Below are positions 1 to 12,480 of a DNA stretch of 64,000 nucleotides, one piece after another. Position numbers and translations under genes: made by a program. The notes beneath the pieces were generated by a model that made no database searches, was not told where the DNA came from, and was given only the letters and a program-made list of their open reading frames with translations. The stretch comes from Absidia repens (taxonomy: Eukaryota; Mucoromycota; Mucoromycetes; Mucorales; Cunninghamellaceae): positions 310,001 to 374,000 of the forward strand of contig MCGE01000004.1 in assembly GCA_002105175.1 (NCBI GenBank), given 5' to 3'. Position 1 is the first letter of the stretch. Each line of letters opens with the position of its first letter.

Positions 1-1869
1 GTTTTGACTGTTCCTTCCTTCGTTTTTGGCTTGACTGAAATTTCATTAAGTTTATGATTGTAAATCTTGCATTTCTTGGAATGTTTAAATATTCATCAAA
101 CTTATTAGAGGTATATTCGAATTAGTGAAGTAGATGATTATATTTGTTTGTTACACGTTCTTTGATGGACTAATAATATTAGAAGATTTTAATGGACGGA
201 AATTAAAGGCCTGAATGGTATTTCTAATTTTAGTAATTTTTTTTACGGTTGTCTTTTTATATCGATATAGATTGCGATTTCACAAGATTGTTAAATGTAT
301 ACATGAACCAATGATAACCTACAATATATATTATTGGGGGGGGGCTTTTTGTTGGTAGGAAGTTACTTGATTTAATGATTATTTTGTTGTGAAGTAAAAA
401 AAAGATAGAAGTTAAAGATAAAATGAGAATGTTTATACCTTTTATTTGATATGAATCAATCATCCATTTATAGGTATGTGATGATGTTATGAAAAAGAAT
501 ACATCTATTATTGCAGTGTGATATAAAGGATGGTGCCGTGTTCATGTTTTTGATAAGAAATGCATTATATATGAATCATATGACTCATATGGTAAGAGTA
601 AACCGAAACAGGACGTATTTTATTTAGATGCGAATATGAACTATGGCAATTTGAAATGGATGTAAGATAATAAAAAGACAAGAGTAAAATAAGTGATACA
701 ATTGATATGGTTTTTTATTTAATTGATAAAATGTCAAGTCTTTTTATAATAAAATGAAGATATTTGTGGCTGTGGATGGGAGCATGATAACGGTGTATTT
801 GAGACTGCGGATAATTGAGGCTGTGTGCTATCTGATGTGTTGAATGACAAGTGGGAGAATAAGTGGGGAATTCAGGGGTAAAAAATAGAGTGAAGAGATA
901 AGTCGGATATACAAATGATGATGGCATAGATGCTTTTGATGTAAATATTGCTAAGCAGGAACCAGGAATACGACACTCCCACTTTTTTTTTTTCGGCGCT
1001 CAACCTTTTTTCAATTTCTTTTTTTCACCATTCGACTTCCTTGATGTAATGTTGGACTTGGATTAGTGTCAGGACTAGTTTAGAAGAGGTTCAGTTCAGG
1101 GATTACAACATACATGGGAATCCCCTTTCATTTTGGATCTACATTTTAGACCCATCATTATTTGACTGTTTGGAGTCTTCATGAGCGTAGTTTAGTTTTA
1201 GTTTGTCATAGTTTGTGTCTTCTTTTGAATAAAATATGTCTTTTTTTTCCCTCTTCAATGAAAGATGTCTCGTGTGTCTTTCTCATGTCTTGTGCAATAG
1301 ATCCCGTTTATACTGCTGTCACTCCTTGATATTAGTGTTGTTGTTGTTTAACGTTGACCGTTGTTGGGATGCTTCATAAAATGGCAACCCGCTCATCTCT
1401 CACAGGCCTTGTACAATACCGTATAATACATTCCTTTTCACAGTTGTTCCTTTAGATTAGTATTGACCACCATTCAGCTCTCCCATTAGTTTCCTTCACA
1501 CTACCCTCCGATAAATTCCTTTGTTAGAATGAACCCCACATTTGTACTTTATAGTCTTGACGAGTTTGCATCAATAAAGTATATCTTTTTTATTCATTAT
1601 TATTTGAAAAATGAATAAACTTCATCATATTGTTGTATTCTTCAATATATGGTTTTTATTGAGTTAATTTTGTTGTTTTTATGAGTATAATTTATTGCGT
1701 TGTTGTCTATTCGAATATACGGGTTACAAGACTATTCTTTAATTTTAATCTTGTACAGTACTATCATGAAGTTACGTGATATTTTACATGATAATACAAC
1801 ATAAGTAATGTCTATACATGATTATCTTTTTTGTGGTACTATCTTATTATTTTTACTGCGTATGATATG

Positions 1870-1902
<33 letters not shown>

Positions 1903-2215
1903 CAAAGCAGGCAGAGAGGGGATAGATAGAGTTTGACTACAAATCAAAGTGCAGGCAATGGAAAAAATTGTATTGTAAAAACACAAAAAAGAAGACAAAT
2001 GAGTGATGCTGTATCATGATGTATATATTTTTTATTTAAAAATTCTTCAAAGACTTTGTAGATTAACTGTATCAATATATATAAAAAAAGAGGTGAATTG
2101 TGGAGGAGGGAGAAAGAAAAAGATTGTCATACAAAAAGTCAGGAAAGTATATAAAAGGGGAGAAAAAGTCGAGGGGAGTGAGAAGGGTCGGTTGGTTGGT
2201 TGGCGGAGATCTATC
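1..2215. other. Gene-free AT-rich left flank
   Basis: No convincing coding region is seen; the few open stretches are short, AT-rich and lack recognisable motifs. The interval holds one dispersed-repeat copy (about 1070-1585), listed separately, and a pure A run at about 1873-1901. The last few hundred bases before 2216 are the 3' flank of the prohibitin gene on the minus strand. Confidence 0.6.
1065..1585 (+). repeat. Dispersed repeat, copy 1 (long form)
   Basis: The first 180 bases match five other places in the window (cores near 20290, 36140, 45300, 52290 and 53440). Shared blocks are GGGATTACAA, CATGGGAA, CCTTTCATTTTGGAT and a 3' end reading GAATAAAATATGTCT. The stretch after that (1250-1585) also resembles sequence following the copy at 53378 (shared CTCATGTCTTGTGCAATA and GATTAGT.TTGA). 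The element therefore extends past the polyadenylation-like motif in these two copies. No coding capacity is seen. Confidence 0.75.
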
Positions 2216-3345
2216 CTATTGAGTGTTGAGGTTGTAAAGCATATTGGAGCCACCTTCTCTGTTGGAGGGCAAGTAAGTGACATTGCGGGATTGAGACAAG
2301 GTTTGGGCGATATCTTTAGAAGCTTCGATACGACGGAAAGAAATGATACTATTATCCAAAAAAAAAGTAAATTTTCCTATCATGAATCCATTACCATCCT
2401 CATCCCATTCGATTCTTACCCTTCACCAGCCTTTTCAAGAGATGCGGAAATCAATTCAGCGGCTTGAGAGTCACCTTCAGCACGGATGATAGAGGCCAAC
2501 TTTTCTTGTTCGGCACGTTCAACAATGAACTTGGCACGTTCGGCTTCTTGTTGGGCAATTTGCTTTTGTTCGACAGCGTTGGTGAATTCCTTACCGAAAG
2601 TCATATGGGTCTATCATAATTCCATCGATGAGTTTAATAACAAAGGAACCAAAACCCCTTCCTAACCCCTCCATTACTACTTACGATAGACACATCTTCC
2701 AAAGCAATGTTGAATTCCCGAGCACGCTTGTATAATTCTTCACGGATTTTGGCAGAGACGACTTCACGTTGAGTAATAAGTTCAGAGGCGTCGAATTGGG
2801 CAACAATAGACTTCAAGACTTCGTTACCAATAGAAGGCAACACACGTTCGTCATAGTCCATACCCAAGTTTTGATAGATAGAGGGCAATTGCTTGATTTC
2901 AGGACGGTGCAACACACGTAAAGTCAAAGAGACCATTTGCATATCCTTAGAACCGGTGGTGGTGGAGATATTGCGAGGTTTGGTACGAACATCGAATTGA
3001 ACAGCACGTTGCAACCAAGGCACTAAAAAGTGAGTACCTTCACCGATGGAGGCCGTTTTGACACCTTGAATACGATCGAAAATAACAGCACGATAACCAC
3101 CTTGGACTATATAATAAAATAAAATAAAATACCATAAATATAAGTGAGGGCAACAGTACAGGTATATGTATGTTGTGTTGTGGGTGTATTGGGCGCAGTT
3201 GTCATGGGTGTGTTTGTCATTTTTATTGGCAATCGTTGGTGGAGGTCTGTTTTTGCTTACCATCGTACATGGCGGCTTGAACACCACCTGCGGCAAGACC
3301 AACAGGGATTGCCCATTTGGCAAGAACTTGAAGAGCAGCAGCCAT
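2216..3345 (-). CDS. PHB1: Prohibitin-1 (mitochondrial inner-membrane scaffold)
   Basis: Forms, with prohibitin-2, the ring complex of the mitochondrial inner membrane that stabilises newly made respiratory subunits and regulates the m-AAA protease. Four exons join in frame: 3345-3261, 3106-2685, 2610-2420 and 2348-2216, giving 276 residues, the usual length. The start gives an N-terminal hydrophobic anchor ([18 protein letters not shown]), then the SPFH/band-7 core with [14 protein letters not shown] and [14 protein letters not shown], then a coiled coil rich in AEQ/AERA (about residues 175-225). All introns have GTAAG-type donors. The gene diverges from BIG1/VOA1 across only 348 bp. Identity is firm. 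Confidence 0.97.
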
Positions 3346-3693
3346 TATGTTACAAAAAAAAAAAAAGAAGATGAAGGAAAGGTAAAGAAAAAAGAGAGTG
3401 AGAGAGAGTAAAAAAAAAAAAAACGGGGAAGCGCTTAATTATTTCTTGGACAAGTAAAAACAACAAGCACCAGCCACCCCGACCTTTCGAAGCATTGCCA
3501 GGGAAAATAACCTCGGCATTTAAATCCGCCAATCATCTCTGATTTTTGGCCTGTGGGTCGAAACACACCAGGAGGCATCCAGCGGCATTTGAATATCGAT
3601 ACGCACCCAAAAAAAAAGTAAAGATATCATCGCCTTTCCTCTTTATTTCTCTCGCACTCTTTTCTTTTTTTTCTTTTTTGCACACTTTTTCTA
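3346..3693. promoter_or_regulatory. Shared divergent promoter, PHB1 / BIG1
   Basis: The two start codons face away from each other with 348 bp between them, so both promoters must lie here or overlap the 5' ends. It contains A/T-rich runs near 3353-3365 and 3410-3423 and pyrimidine-rich leaders before each ATG, typical of fungal 5' UTRs. No specific factor site is claimed. Confidence 0.6.
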
Positions 3694-4464
3694 ATGAAGC
3701 TTACCACTGCTACTCTTTTGGCATCTTTAGCATCAGCCGCCTTGGCTTTTGAAAGCACAGTACCATGCCTTGTGTGGTCTTCCAAAGACAAGTAAGTAGT
3801 GCAAATGATGAAAGAAGAAAAAACTCCATCACAAGAAACAACAACAAACAAAACGTAAAACATGTTACTGACCCCTTACCTTCAAACTCTCACTCGTTTT
3901 AAAACGCGTATAGGTACTTGACAACTGGAAAGAACGACCAACTCATCTTGAAGAACTCAGATGCTTCCAGTGCCATTTTGCAGTCCTTGTCGGCCGACGT
4001 GTGCGACAGTCAAGTCATTGCCATCATTGACCAACCTGGTGTAAGTCGACAAATTCCTCACTGAAAAAAAAAAAAAAAAAAAAAAAAATAGCACAACGTG
4101 GCTGAATTGGGCAAACGAATATATGATTTTATTCATTTATTTCTTCACTTACCCATAGCTTCACCGATCCGATTTGGCTTCTCTTGACAGCGTGAAGGTA
4201 AGATAGAGAAGAGCTTGAAACTGATAACGCAGGTTCAATGAATCTCATCATCACCACTAATGTATTTTATTTTATATAGAAACAAATCCAATCTGCCGCT
4301 TCTTATGAACGATTTGAATATGTTGCTGACGGTGTCGATATCGATGGTTTAGCTACATCCATTGCAAACAAATGTGGCAGTGACGTGACAAACATTGACG
4401 AAAATGGTACTTACAAAAAAAGTTGATGAGAGTCTGTGCTATATAGACACCGGTACTGATTGTC

Positions 4465-4495
<31 letters not shown>

Positions 4496-5085
4496 GTTTT
4501 ACTTGATAGATAAAACCACACAATGGGATACCAAGATCGTGAAGGTGGCTTTACCCGGGAAATCAGGGGAAAATGGTAAGACAAAGCTTAGGAATAAGGT
4601 ACATGTATATTTTGGGACGCAACATCTAACAAATTTGGTTGGGTTCTTTTGTGTGTGTGTGTGTGTTTGTGTGCGTTTAGAAAACCGAGTCGAAGATTTA
4701 TTCTCAACCATTCAAGAACAATCTAGTGGTGACTATGTCGTTCTTTATACCTCAAGTGCTCCCAAGGAAGTTGTAAGTAGCTTTTCCCTCCACCCCTCAC
4801 AAAAAGGGACATTGTATGCGTGTATACTCGTGTGTGTTTAATAGTAACTCACTTTTTGTTACTTATGGTGATTTACAGAAGCGATCTGTGTTGGCTCAAC
4901 GTGCTCCCAGTGACAAGCCAGCGGTCAAGTTGCCCATCTTTGCCAAATACCAATTGTTCTCGCCTGCTATCTTTATGGGACTTGCCGTTGCTTTGCTCTT
5001 TATCTCTATCGCCGGTGTTGGTATTACTTGGTTGGTCGGTATCCAAACCCCTCTCCGATTCGAAGGCAAGCAAAAGAAGAACTAG
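3694..5085 (+). CDS. BIG1: BIG1/VOA1-type ER membrane protein
   Basis: Family members are ER proteins needed for cell-wall beta-1,6-glucan (Big1) or V-ATPase V0 assembly (Voa1, animal Ac45). Seven exons join in frame: 3694-3791, 3914-4040, 4159-4197, 4280-4406, 4510-4575, 4681-4772 and 4879-5085, giving 251 residues. An N-terminal signal peptide (MKLTTATLLASLASAALA) is followed by a lumenal region. A C-terminal segment, YQLFSPAIFMGLAVALLF onward, matches the conserved family transmembrane helix with its YQ.F.P...MGL motif, then a short basic tail ending KKN. The third exon is only 39 nt and the fourth intron carries a run of about 28 T. Family membership is clear from the C-terminus; whether the role is BIG1-like or VOA1-like cannot be told from sequence. 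Confidence 0.8.
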
Positions 5086-5202
5086 TCGTTGGTTAGATTC
5101 TATAGCGATTCCCCCCTCCCATTTCTCCCTCCCCTTCCTCTTGTTTTATTCTATCAGTTAGTTTATATATTTTAGCTTGCTTTTGTTAACCTATTTATGA
5201 CT

Positions 5203-5265
5203 GAAATAAAAATGATTTGATTTGAAATAAAAATGATTTGATTTGAAATAAAAATGACTTGATTT
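5203..5265 (+). repeat. Triplicated 21-bp repeat with poly(A) signals
   Basis: Three tandem units of GAAATAAAAATGATTTGATTT lie just after the BIG1 stop codon, with a single T-to-C change in the third. Each contains AATAAA, so the gene has three consecutive candidate polyadenylation signals. Confidence 0.85.
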
Positions 5266-5816
5266 GAGAAAAACAACGTTATTTATTTATTTATTTGAGC
5301 GTATGTATAAACGTGTGATTCATTATGGTAATTTAGTGGATAGTATTATTTTTGTGGCGTGACTATACGATGATAGTGAATGTTTGATTTGTTACAATTA
5401 ATGTTGGGCCATATGCCTGTTAATTGATTTGGGGTACATGCGTAGTCATCATTTCGGCCAGATATAACATAGCAGCATGCAAATACTGCATGATGGTGTC
5501 TGTCTGCTGTACTAAAAAAATATGCAAAATATATGAGGGATCATTTTTTGTACATCATAGCAGTAATTACAAAGAAGAAAATAAAATATATATTGGTGCA
5601 TCTGTTTAAAAAAAGACAAAAAAGACACCCATATATTTAACAATAGACGAAGACTATAACTGGAATATACATAGTACATGAATGATTTTATTGAAGAAAA
5701 TAAATGAAGAGACAAAAAAAAAGTATGTGTAGAGTAAATCAAAATGAGGGATATCAAGAATGAAAACGAAGATGTGCAGACGGGGTAAACTAAACTAATA
5801 ACTAACAACTATGAAT
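5266..5816. other. Intergenic, convergent 3' ends
   Basis: Lies between the 3' ends of BIG1 (+) and the CE2-like gene (-). AT-rich, with an ATTT tetranucleotide run near 5280-5296. No coding or RNA feature was recognised. Confidence 0.6.
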
Positions 5817-7746
5817 TCAATATAAAGGATGCGATTGATCAATAAACCGTGGAGAAGCCGAATAGGCCCTGCCCAAGCGTCCGACACCACCTTTGAGAGC
5901 CACATCAGTAAACTTGGCCACGCTAACCACGGTTTCATCACAGCTGGTCACAAACAAGCCAATGTAGATATCTTGCGCCAGAGTCAATTTTGGAATCACC
6001 GTCAAGGTTTCCCAATCATCATCATCGTCATCATCACCAGAATCTATTTTCGTCACTTTCCCGTTGTCCTGTTCTTCTTCGTCCTTGACCGAGATCTTTT
6101 TGGCTTGCGCGATAAAATCATGATCAGACGTCCGTTCCAGTCGAATACGATAAGGAGGAGCCGCCAGGAATTTTTTGACCAGTCGTGTCGTGTTGAAGTT
6201 GTAATCCCTTGTACGTACAAATAACCCATCTTCCGGAGAGATCCCCGTTGATACATAAGCCGACCCCAGCGCCAGGTGTTCCCGTAACATGATGCCCGCC
6301 TTTGCACAAGACGCAAACGTCGCATGCGATTGGACCGTCGCTTCAATCACACCTTTTCCCGACAATGTTTGGTAGACGAATCGGAAAGCATCCGTCCGGT
6401 CGTTCAAGCTTGTTCCCGAGCCCCACAGCGTAAACGACGAGCCAGCATCAAATGTCACCGACCCATGTAACCCTTGATTCCCCACATCCATGGTTTCCCA
6501 GTCATCAGGTAAGGCTGGATTGGGCGGCGCTTCCGGTAATGGTAAAGGTGGTGTAGCCAATTTGACTTGAATCATGGGTGCTAATTTGTGTGCGAGAGTC
6601 AATTGGTCACTATTTTCAACCTTAAGAAGACAGAAAATCAGTATCGGGTTTTTTTTATTCATGCAATTTTTTTTTGTTTTTGGCGGGGGGGGGAGGGTTA
6701 CTTACTCTATCATCATAGTGAAGCCAACCAGTCGTGTCAATATAAAAGATCTGTTGATCACCTTGGTCGTTACATTGTCGTACTGCAGCCTGTGTCGATC
6801 GAATCATCCCGCCAAGTGGTTCCGACATGACAAGGATGGGTGTAGATTGATGGCGTTGTCGAACCTTTTGCAGAAACTGCACCAAGGCGATTCTGTATTG
6901 CGGAATATCGTCGTCGTACTCGCCCAATAACACCACAATCACTGAAGGGGTATAAGAGGTAAAATCGTAAGTGTTGGATGATGATGATGGTGGTGGTCCT
7001 GCTGATAGTCCTGCTGATGATCCAGATGATGTTGATGATGATGATGTCGATGAAAAAATAGACCAATCAAAATATCGTGTTTGCATGCCGAGTCTGCCAC
7101 GATCGTCATCGTCCAAGAGAGTTGCGCCTGAATATGCTATATGAACATGATCGACACCCAACATGCCAGAAACCAACCATGGGAAGCTTTTTGTGATAAG
7201 AGATGGTGGCGGTGGCGGTGATGATGATGGTGGTAGATAATTGGGTGAAGCAGAGACTGCATCGAGCATAACGTCATGACCAATAAATTCGACGACGCGA
7301 GGTATAGTAGGGTTGGTGGAAGGTAAAGCCAGGGAACCGTCATCAGCAATAGAAATACCAACCAAATGCAAGGGAGATACTTGAGTAGATACCACGGTCA
7401 GTTTATGAGGTCCCATAGTCCAGTCAACATCGTTGTTTGTGATAAGATCGACTTCAATGTAATGCTGCTCGTCTTGATGTGTTGCCGAAGTCAAGTCATG
7501 GTGAACCCAAGTGTGGTTGTCGATTTGGGTTAAAAGGCTCGTTGGTTGTGCGACTAGAAGACGTAGTTCAGTAGTATGGACGATTGTTTGAATGTAGGCA
7601 CCTGGCCAGCCAGCTTGAATTCCCAGAGGTGTGGTTTGCCAACGACCCATGTATTTTAAGTCAGAATTGTTCATTGGTATAATGTGACTAGCCAAAACAT
7701 GACTGTATATGAAGTGAATCAAACACAGACTATATAATAATAACAT
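5817..7746 (-). CDS. Secreted CE2-like SGNH protein, catalytic residues apparently lost
   Basis: Two exons (7746-6706 and 6620-5817) give 614 residues. The start gives a signal peptide (MLLLYSLCLIHFIYSHVLAS). Residues 30-135 resemble the jelly-roll domain of carbohydrate esterase family 2 (MGRWQTTP, GWPGAYIQ). Residues 150-365 follow the SGNH hydrolase layout, but the block normally reading GDS reads FIGHDVM (about 154-160), the GxND block reads LLGEYDD, and the terminal DxxH region reads GWLHYDD. From about 385 a DUF1349-like, concanavalin-type domain follows (DDWETMDVG, DAFRFVYQTLSG, AKAGIMLRE), interrupted by an acidic D-rich loop. Family members deacetylate cell-wall polysaccharide. Here a binding-only role is more likely; that is inference from the missing serine. 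Confidence 0.82.
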
Positions 7747-8540
7747 GCTGTTTTAAACATAAGAAGAGTTCAAAAAAAAGAAGAAAGAAAGGGAAAAGAC
7801 GATGGTACCAGCTTTTTTTTTTTTAAATGGGCGAAGAAAGAGGGAAAACTTTAATTTATTAAAAACCCGCTTATCGAGTCGGTACAAAAATTCATTCTTC
7901 TCAATACTGTAACCAGCTGTCACTAGCTGTTATAACGATGGCATATGGCTTTCTTTTTTCCCCTAACACACTACTGAATATTCTAATGCATTTACTCTTA
8001 TTGATTTATTTTAAATTGTAGAACCATATAGTGAAAATAACGTCATTCTGTTATCGTATCAAGGCGAATGGTTGAAAATGAAACGGAGCAAAGATGATCT
8101 AAGTATCAATCATCTTGATGTGCTATCCATTTTTCTCGTGTCACTTGGATCCCAAAATAGTAAACAAAAGTGACCTTCGTCTAGAATAATAAATTATGCC
8201 ATGATCCAAAATAGGAAGTAATGGAGAATTTATCCTATGGTATGTATGAAATAAGATGGGATCATCCCTGGAACCGCACGTGGGCTCTAATTTTTTTTTT
8301 AGAGCGAGTGAGGTGTTGCTTGAGAATATGTAAAATGGGCTACGCATGCAATCAAGTTGATGAGAATAACTCTTTGTATGGTTCTTGAGAAGGATTACTT
8401 TTTTTGTAGGAATGGGCGTTTCTCTCAGGAGGAAAGGGCCGTGATTTCAAACCCAGATTGCATGAGTTGAAATAGTATTTAAAGGCCTCCTCTTTTTGTC
8501 TTTTTTTTTTTCAGTTTCTATTTTTTCGATATAAAATAAA
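7747..8540. promoter_or_regulatory. Divergent intergenic region, CE2-like / PH protein
   Basis: About 790 bp separates the two divergent start codons. A TATTTAAA sequence at 8476-8483 lies 58 bp before the PH-protein start and is a plausible TATA-like element. No other site is assigned. Confidence 0.45.
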
Positions 8541-9301
8541 ATGGATTATACTACTAATTTAGATGCACCAAGAGCAGCTTGGCTTTTTAAAATGACACAT
8601 ACTAGCTTTGGAAGAATCAAATGGGCGCCTAGGTATTTCATCTTACTGGACACCGAAATTCGATATTACAAAGATGAGGTATGATAATAAAAATCAATAT
8701 CCTCGATTTGACAGTAACTAACTTCTTATTGTTCCTGAACCTTTTTTTTAATTTATTTTTGGTAATATAATGATAGTATACGGATACGCCATCTCAAATA
8801 TTACATTTGTCAGATGTAAGGCAAATCATTCCATTGATGGACCGACCCAATACCTTTCGACTAGAACCTACTTTGGACAGCTACGCAAAAATGAAACAAC
8901 CTTTGACGATCGAATGCTCATCTCATGACGAAATGGAATTATGGTATCAATGCATTCATCATCGTTTATCCTTAGCCCCTGTTTTTAGTCCGCCTTCTTT
9001 TTCATTTCCTTCTAAAAAAAGATCAGCCCATCATCATCATCATCATCATAATCACAATCGACATCAACAGCATCTTCATCATTTTTTCAAAAAATCTTTG
9101 AAATCTTCCTCATCCACTCCCACCATTCCTTCTCATACCTCATATGTACCCATTCCTTCTTTATCACAACAGCGGCGAGGTGTCATTATACCAACGTCAC
9201 TGATGCCACCATCACCACCGTCACCAGTTCCTTCCGCTTCACTTCACCCATTAGATTTACCATCATCTTCTACAACTTCATCTCCTTACTTTATAAATTA
9301 A
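8541..9301 (+). CDS. Small PH-domain protein
   Basis: Two exons (8541-8678 and 8777-9301) give 220 residues. Residues 8-110 read as a pleckstrin-homology domain: AAWLFKMTHTSFGRIKWAPRYF and LLDTEIRYYKDE at the start, FRLEPT in the middle and the closing amphipathic helix with its invariant Trp (EMELWYQCIHHRL). The rest is disordered, with a histidine-rich run (seven H in a row, then H/N/Q mixture), serine-rich segments and a proline-rich tail. PH domains usually bind phosphoinositides or protein partners at membranes; the ligand cannot be predicted. The closing AT-rich 3' flank has an ATAAA motif soon after the stop. Confidence 0.85.
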
Positions 9302-9537
9302 AAATAAAAAAATAAAGGCCCTTTTGTATATTATTAGATCCTTCATTTTTGTCGATCGTTTGAAAGTCCGCCTTCCATGAATTTTTCTTTCGGCTTGGCG
9401 GTCCCTTTCCTTTTTTTTTTTTTTGTGATAGTAGTAGTGGATGCAAATGTTACAACACGACCATCAACCTCCCAGAAAATGCATCATGCATATCAGTCAC
9501 ATATTCCTTTTATTACTGATATGGAAGAAATGCAACA

Positions 9538-10161
9538 ATGAATAAATTGTGGAACGAATTCAACCGTTGGCACATTGAACGAATGAACTTTTTATATTTT
9601 ACTTCGAAAGCAACCGATCCAGCTGATCCGACTGTTTCAAGAGCTATCCCTCATTTTCCCTTCTTTGGTTAGTTGATCATATTAGGGGTACGAAAAGCAC
9701 AACTGGTGGATTGACAGCACGAAGATGATTTTTTGGAATAAGAACGGCCTTTTTTTATTTTATTTCTAGACACATACCAACGTGGGACCAATATATTAGG
9801 AAAACTGACAACACCGCCCCCAGCAAATGTATTCATATTCTATTTGGTCACCATCATATCGTAAGTATTTATTCTTTTCTTTTTCTTTTTGTGGAGGGGA
9901 TCTGTGTCTATCATCTTATACAATTACTCACATTTTCTTCCAAATTAGAATATATTGGCCCTGGTACAGATCAAACCGCAGCATATCCTTTACCGACATG
10001 CAACAACGGACAATACAGTGGCCTTCCCGCTATATACAACAATCGAACCTGAATTGAAAACATACAAAGATCTACCTGGTTTGACTACTGGATCACACAC
10101 TCTCTGGAGTTGTTGGTTAGTGGGACTCCTCCTTATGTTTAGTATCATTAGAATAGTATAA
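9538..10161 (+). CDS. Unresolved small multi-exon gene
   Basis: An ATG at 9538 opens a frame beginning MNKLWNEFNRWHIERMN that runs to a donor at about 9668. A second exon (9772-9850) continues it in frame (DTYQRG, then a hydrophobic stretch VFIFYLVTIIS), and a third begins at 9949 after TTAG. With the obvious splice sites the protein ends at 10057. However, another frame of the last exon runs to 10161 and ends in a transmembrane-like helix (WSCWLVGLLLMFSIIRIV), and the third frame is also open for over 30 codons. A poly(A)-like CAATAAAA lies at about 10250. A gene is likely; its structure and product are not settled and no family is recognised. Confidence 0.45.
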
Positions 10162-10483
10162 TCTAGTATCTAATTGTCATTACTTTTTGTTTATCACTAT
10201 ATATTCTATTTTACCCCTTTTAGTTTTTATTGGCCTTTTTGAAACTTCATCAATAAAAACCAATGTCTTGTTATTTTTTATCTCACTTGATCTGATCGTC
10301 TTCTATGTGCACTAGCATTTTTGTCGGAATTACCCACTTTTTTTTTTCTTTTTTTAGATTCTATCTTTCCATGCAAAATGATTACTCTTATTATTAGATG
10401 CGTATCTATACTGTATCACTGATAAATTAAGTCTGATTCAAGAAGTTTTCACTCGAAATTTTTTTCTTTCTGGCTGGACTCGG

Positions 10484-10541
<58 letters not shown>

Positions 10542-10925
10542 TCGTCGTTCTTGCGCTAAGAACATATTGCTCTGGGAGTTGACGAAAAATAAAATAGATT
10601 ATGGGGTTTACATTCAATGCCAAGAAACTATGGTATAATTAAAAAGTCAAATCATCATACCATGTATTTCTCTCTCCTACTTCAGTCGAAAGCCTTTGAT
10701 ACCATCGTGCCGACCATGGTTAAGGTCACGACTATCCTTCACACACACATCCAATCCCAACCTGTGTACCACCAGATAAACATGAAAATCATGAAAACCA
10801 AATAACGAGACAATGGATAAAAAGTAGTTTATTAAGTGAAAAGAGTAACAATAAAAGATAAATCACCGCATTAATTATTTTTAGCGGACAAACACTATAT
10901 ATAAGCGACTAAGCTAGGATACTAA
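10162..10925. other. Intergenic with 54-nt A run
   Basis: Lies between the small gene and the PNS1 3' end. It holds an uninterrupted run of 54 A at 10486-10539 and short AT-rich open frames with no family signal. Confidence 0.6.
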
Positions 10926-12418
10926 CTAAATACTTTGTACGACACGAGGCCATGTTTGACGGATCTACCCAAATCCACCGAAAAAGTATACATTAGAAAA
11001 AGCTCATGCATGCATGGTAATTACTTTTTTTTTTTTTTTTTTTTCGACGACTTACTCGTTCAAACAAATCAGGCTGAGTGCGTTGTAATGCTTGAGGATC
11101 TTCTGCCAGACAGACAAATGTTGTGGACACACCACTGCTGATCACCATACTAATTGTTGAGAACATGGAAATACCCACAATGAAGCACATCATCACGACA
11201 ACGGGTGTCATATTTCCAGTTTGATTGAAAGATGGTTTTGATATGGTGAGATAAAGGTAACCAAGTAGAGAGCAAAGAACACCAACAAGAAGACCACCTG
11301 TTTGACATAAATATATAAAATAAAAATTACTATCAATTCTTTCCCCTATCGCCGCGTGTTTTTTTTGTTTTGTTTTTTTCTCGTTTCTTACCCAAAAAGA
11401 GGACATTGTTGATCAGATTATCGTTGATAATGGCTTCAATACCACGGTCCTTGATAAGAGTCCATGTACGCTTGGCAGATTGAATGTAACTTTTACCATA
11501 GATAGCCACACCACTAAATGCATAGTTATTAAACCATTCCTAACATAATAATAATAATAATCCACAAATCAGTATATGCCATGTCCTTCATGTACTTCAA
11601 ACACTTGTGCTAATTTACAATAAATAAATAAAAAACTTACAAAGAATCCTTGGAAACAGCCAACAATACAATCCACAATACAAAGGATGAAGCTAAGGAA
11701 GGGATTATCAGTTAAGCTCTTGCCATGGAGATAAAATACCGAAGGAAATTGACCAGGGCGATCAGCAAAGAGCCGAAGCAGATGGTACCAAAGCTTGTGG
11801 TGAGAGATCGGCGAAGACTCGGGATGGTAGGATGAGGGCCGGTGTTGAAGTAGACGGAAGCATAAATCCCCGCCAACGTCGTATAGGAGACATAGGAAAT
11901 GACTTGCGAGGTCCAGTAGAAGGAAAAGACCAGGAACACCATGGCCAAATTGAGTCGTGCATTGTTGCTGGATGTGCTGTAAAACCGCTGGTAGGTGCCC
12001 ACCACCGTCAGCATGAACCACATGGAGAATGCTGTTTGAATGATCAATGTCACAATGCCAATCACCAATGTACTTGGATGCTTCTTCATGACACTAATGG
12101 TACTGACCAACATTTCTAAAAATCAAATCGAAAAAAAACCAAATGTATCATCAATATATATATATATATATATCTCGAGGAATGATTGTCCGTTGTTCGT
12201 CTAAACTCTATCGTACTTACCAGTGGCAAAGGGGATCCGTTTTCTCCACCAGAAAAAGGAAAGCAGATACAGGACGGCAAAGATCAAAAAGACAATAGCG
12301 GCCGAGTAATAATGCTGAACGAAATAATAGATAGTGACACCAAAGTAGATGACGATGGACGCAATAAAGGTAATATAGATCATCAACCTTGGAATTCTAC
12401 AGGACATCATCCCGTCCA

Positions 12419-12480
<62 letters not shown>

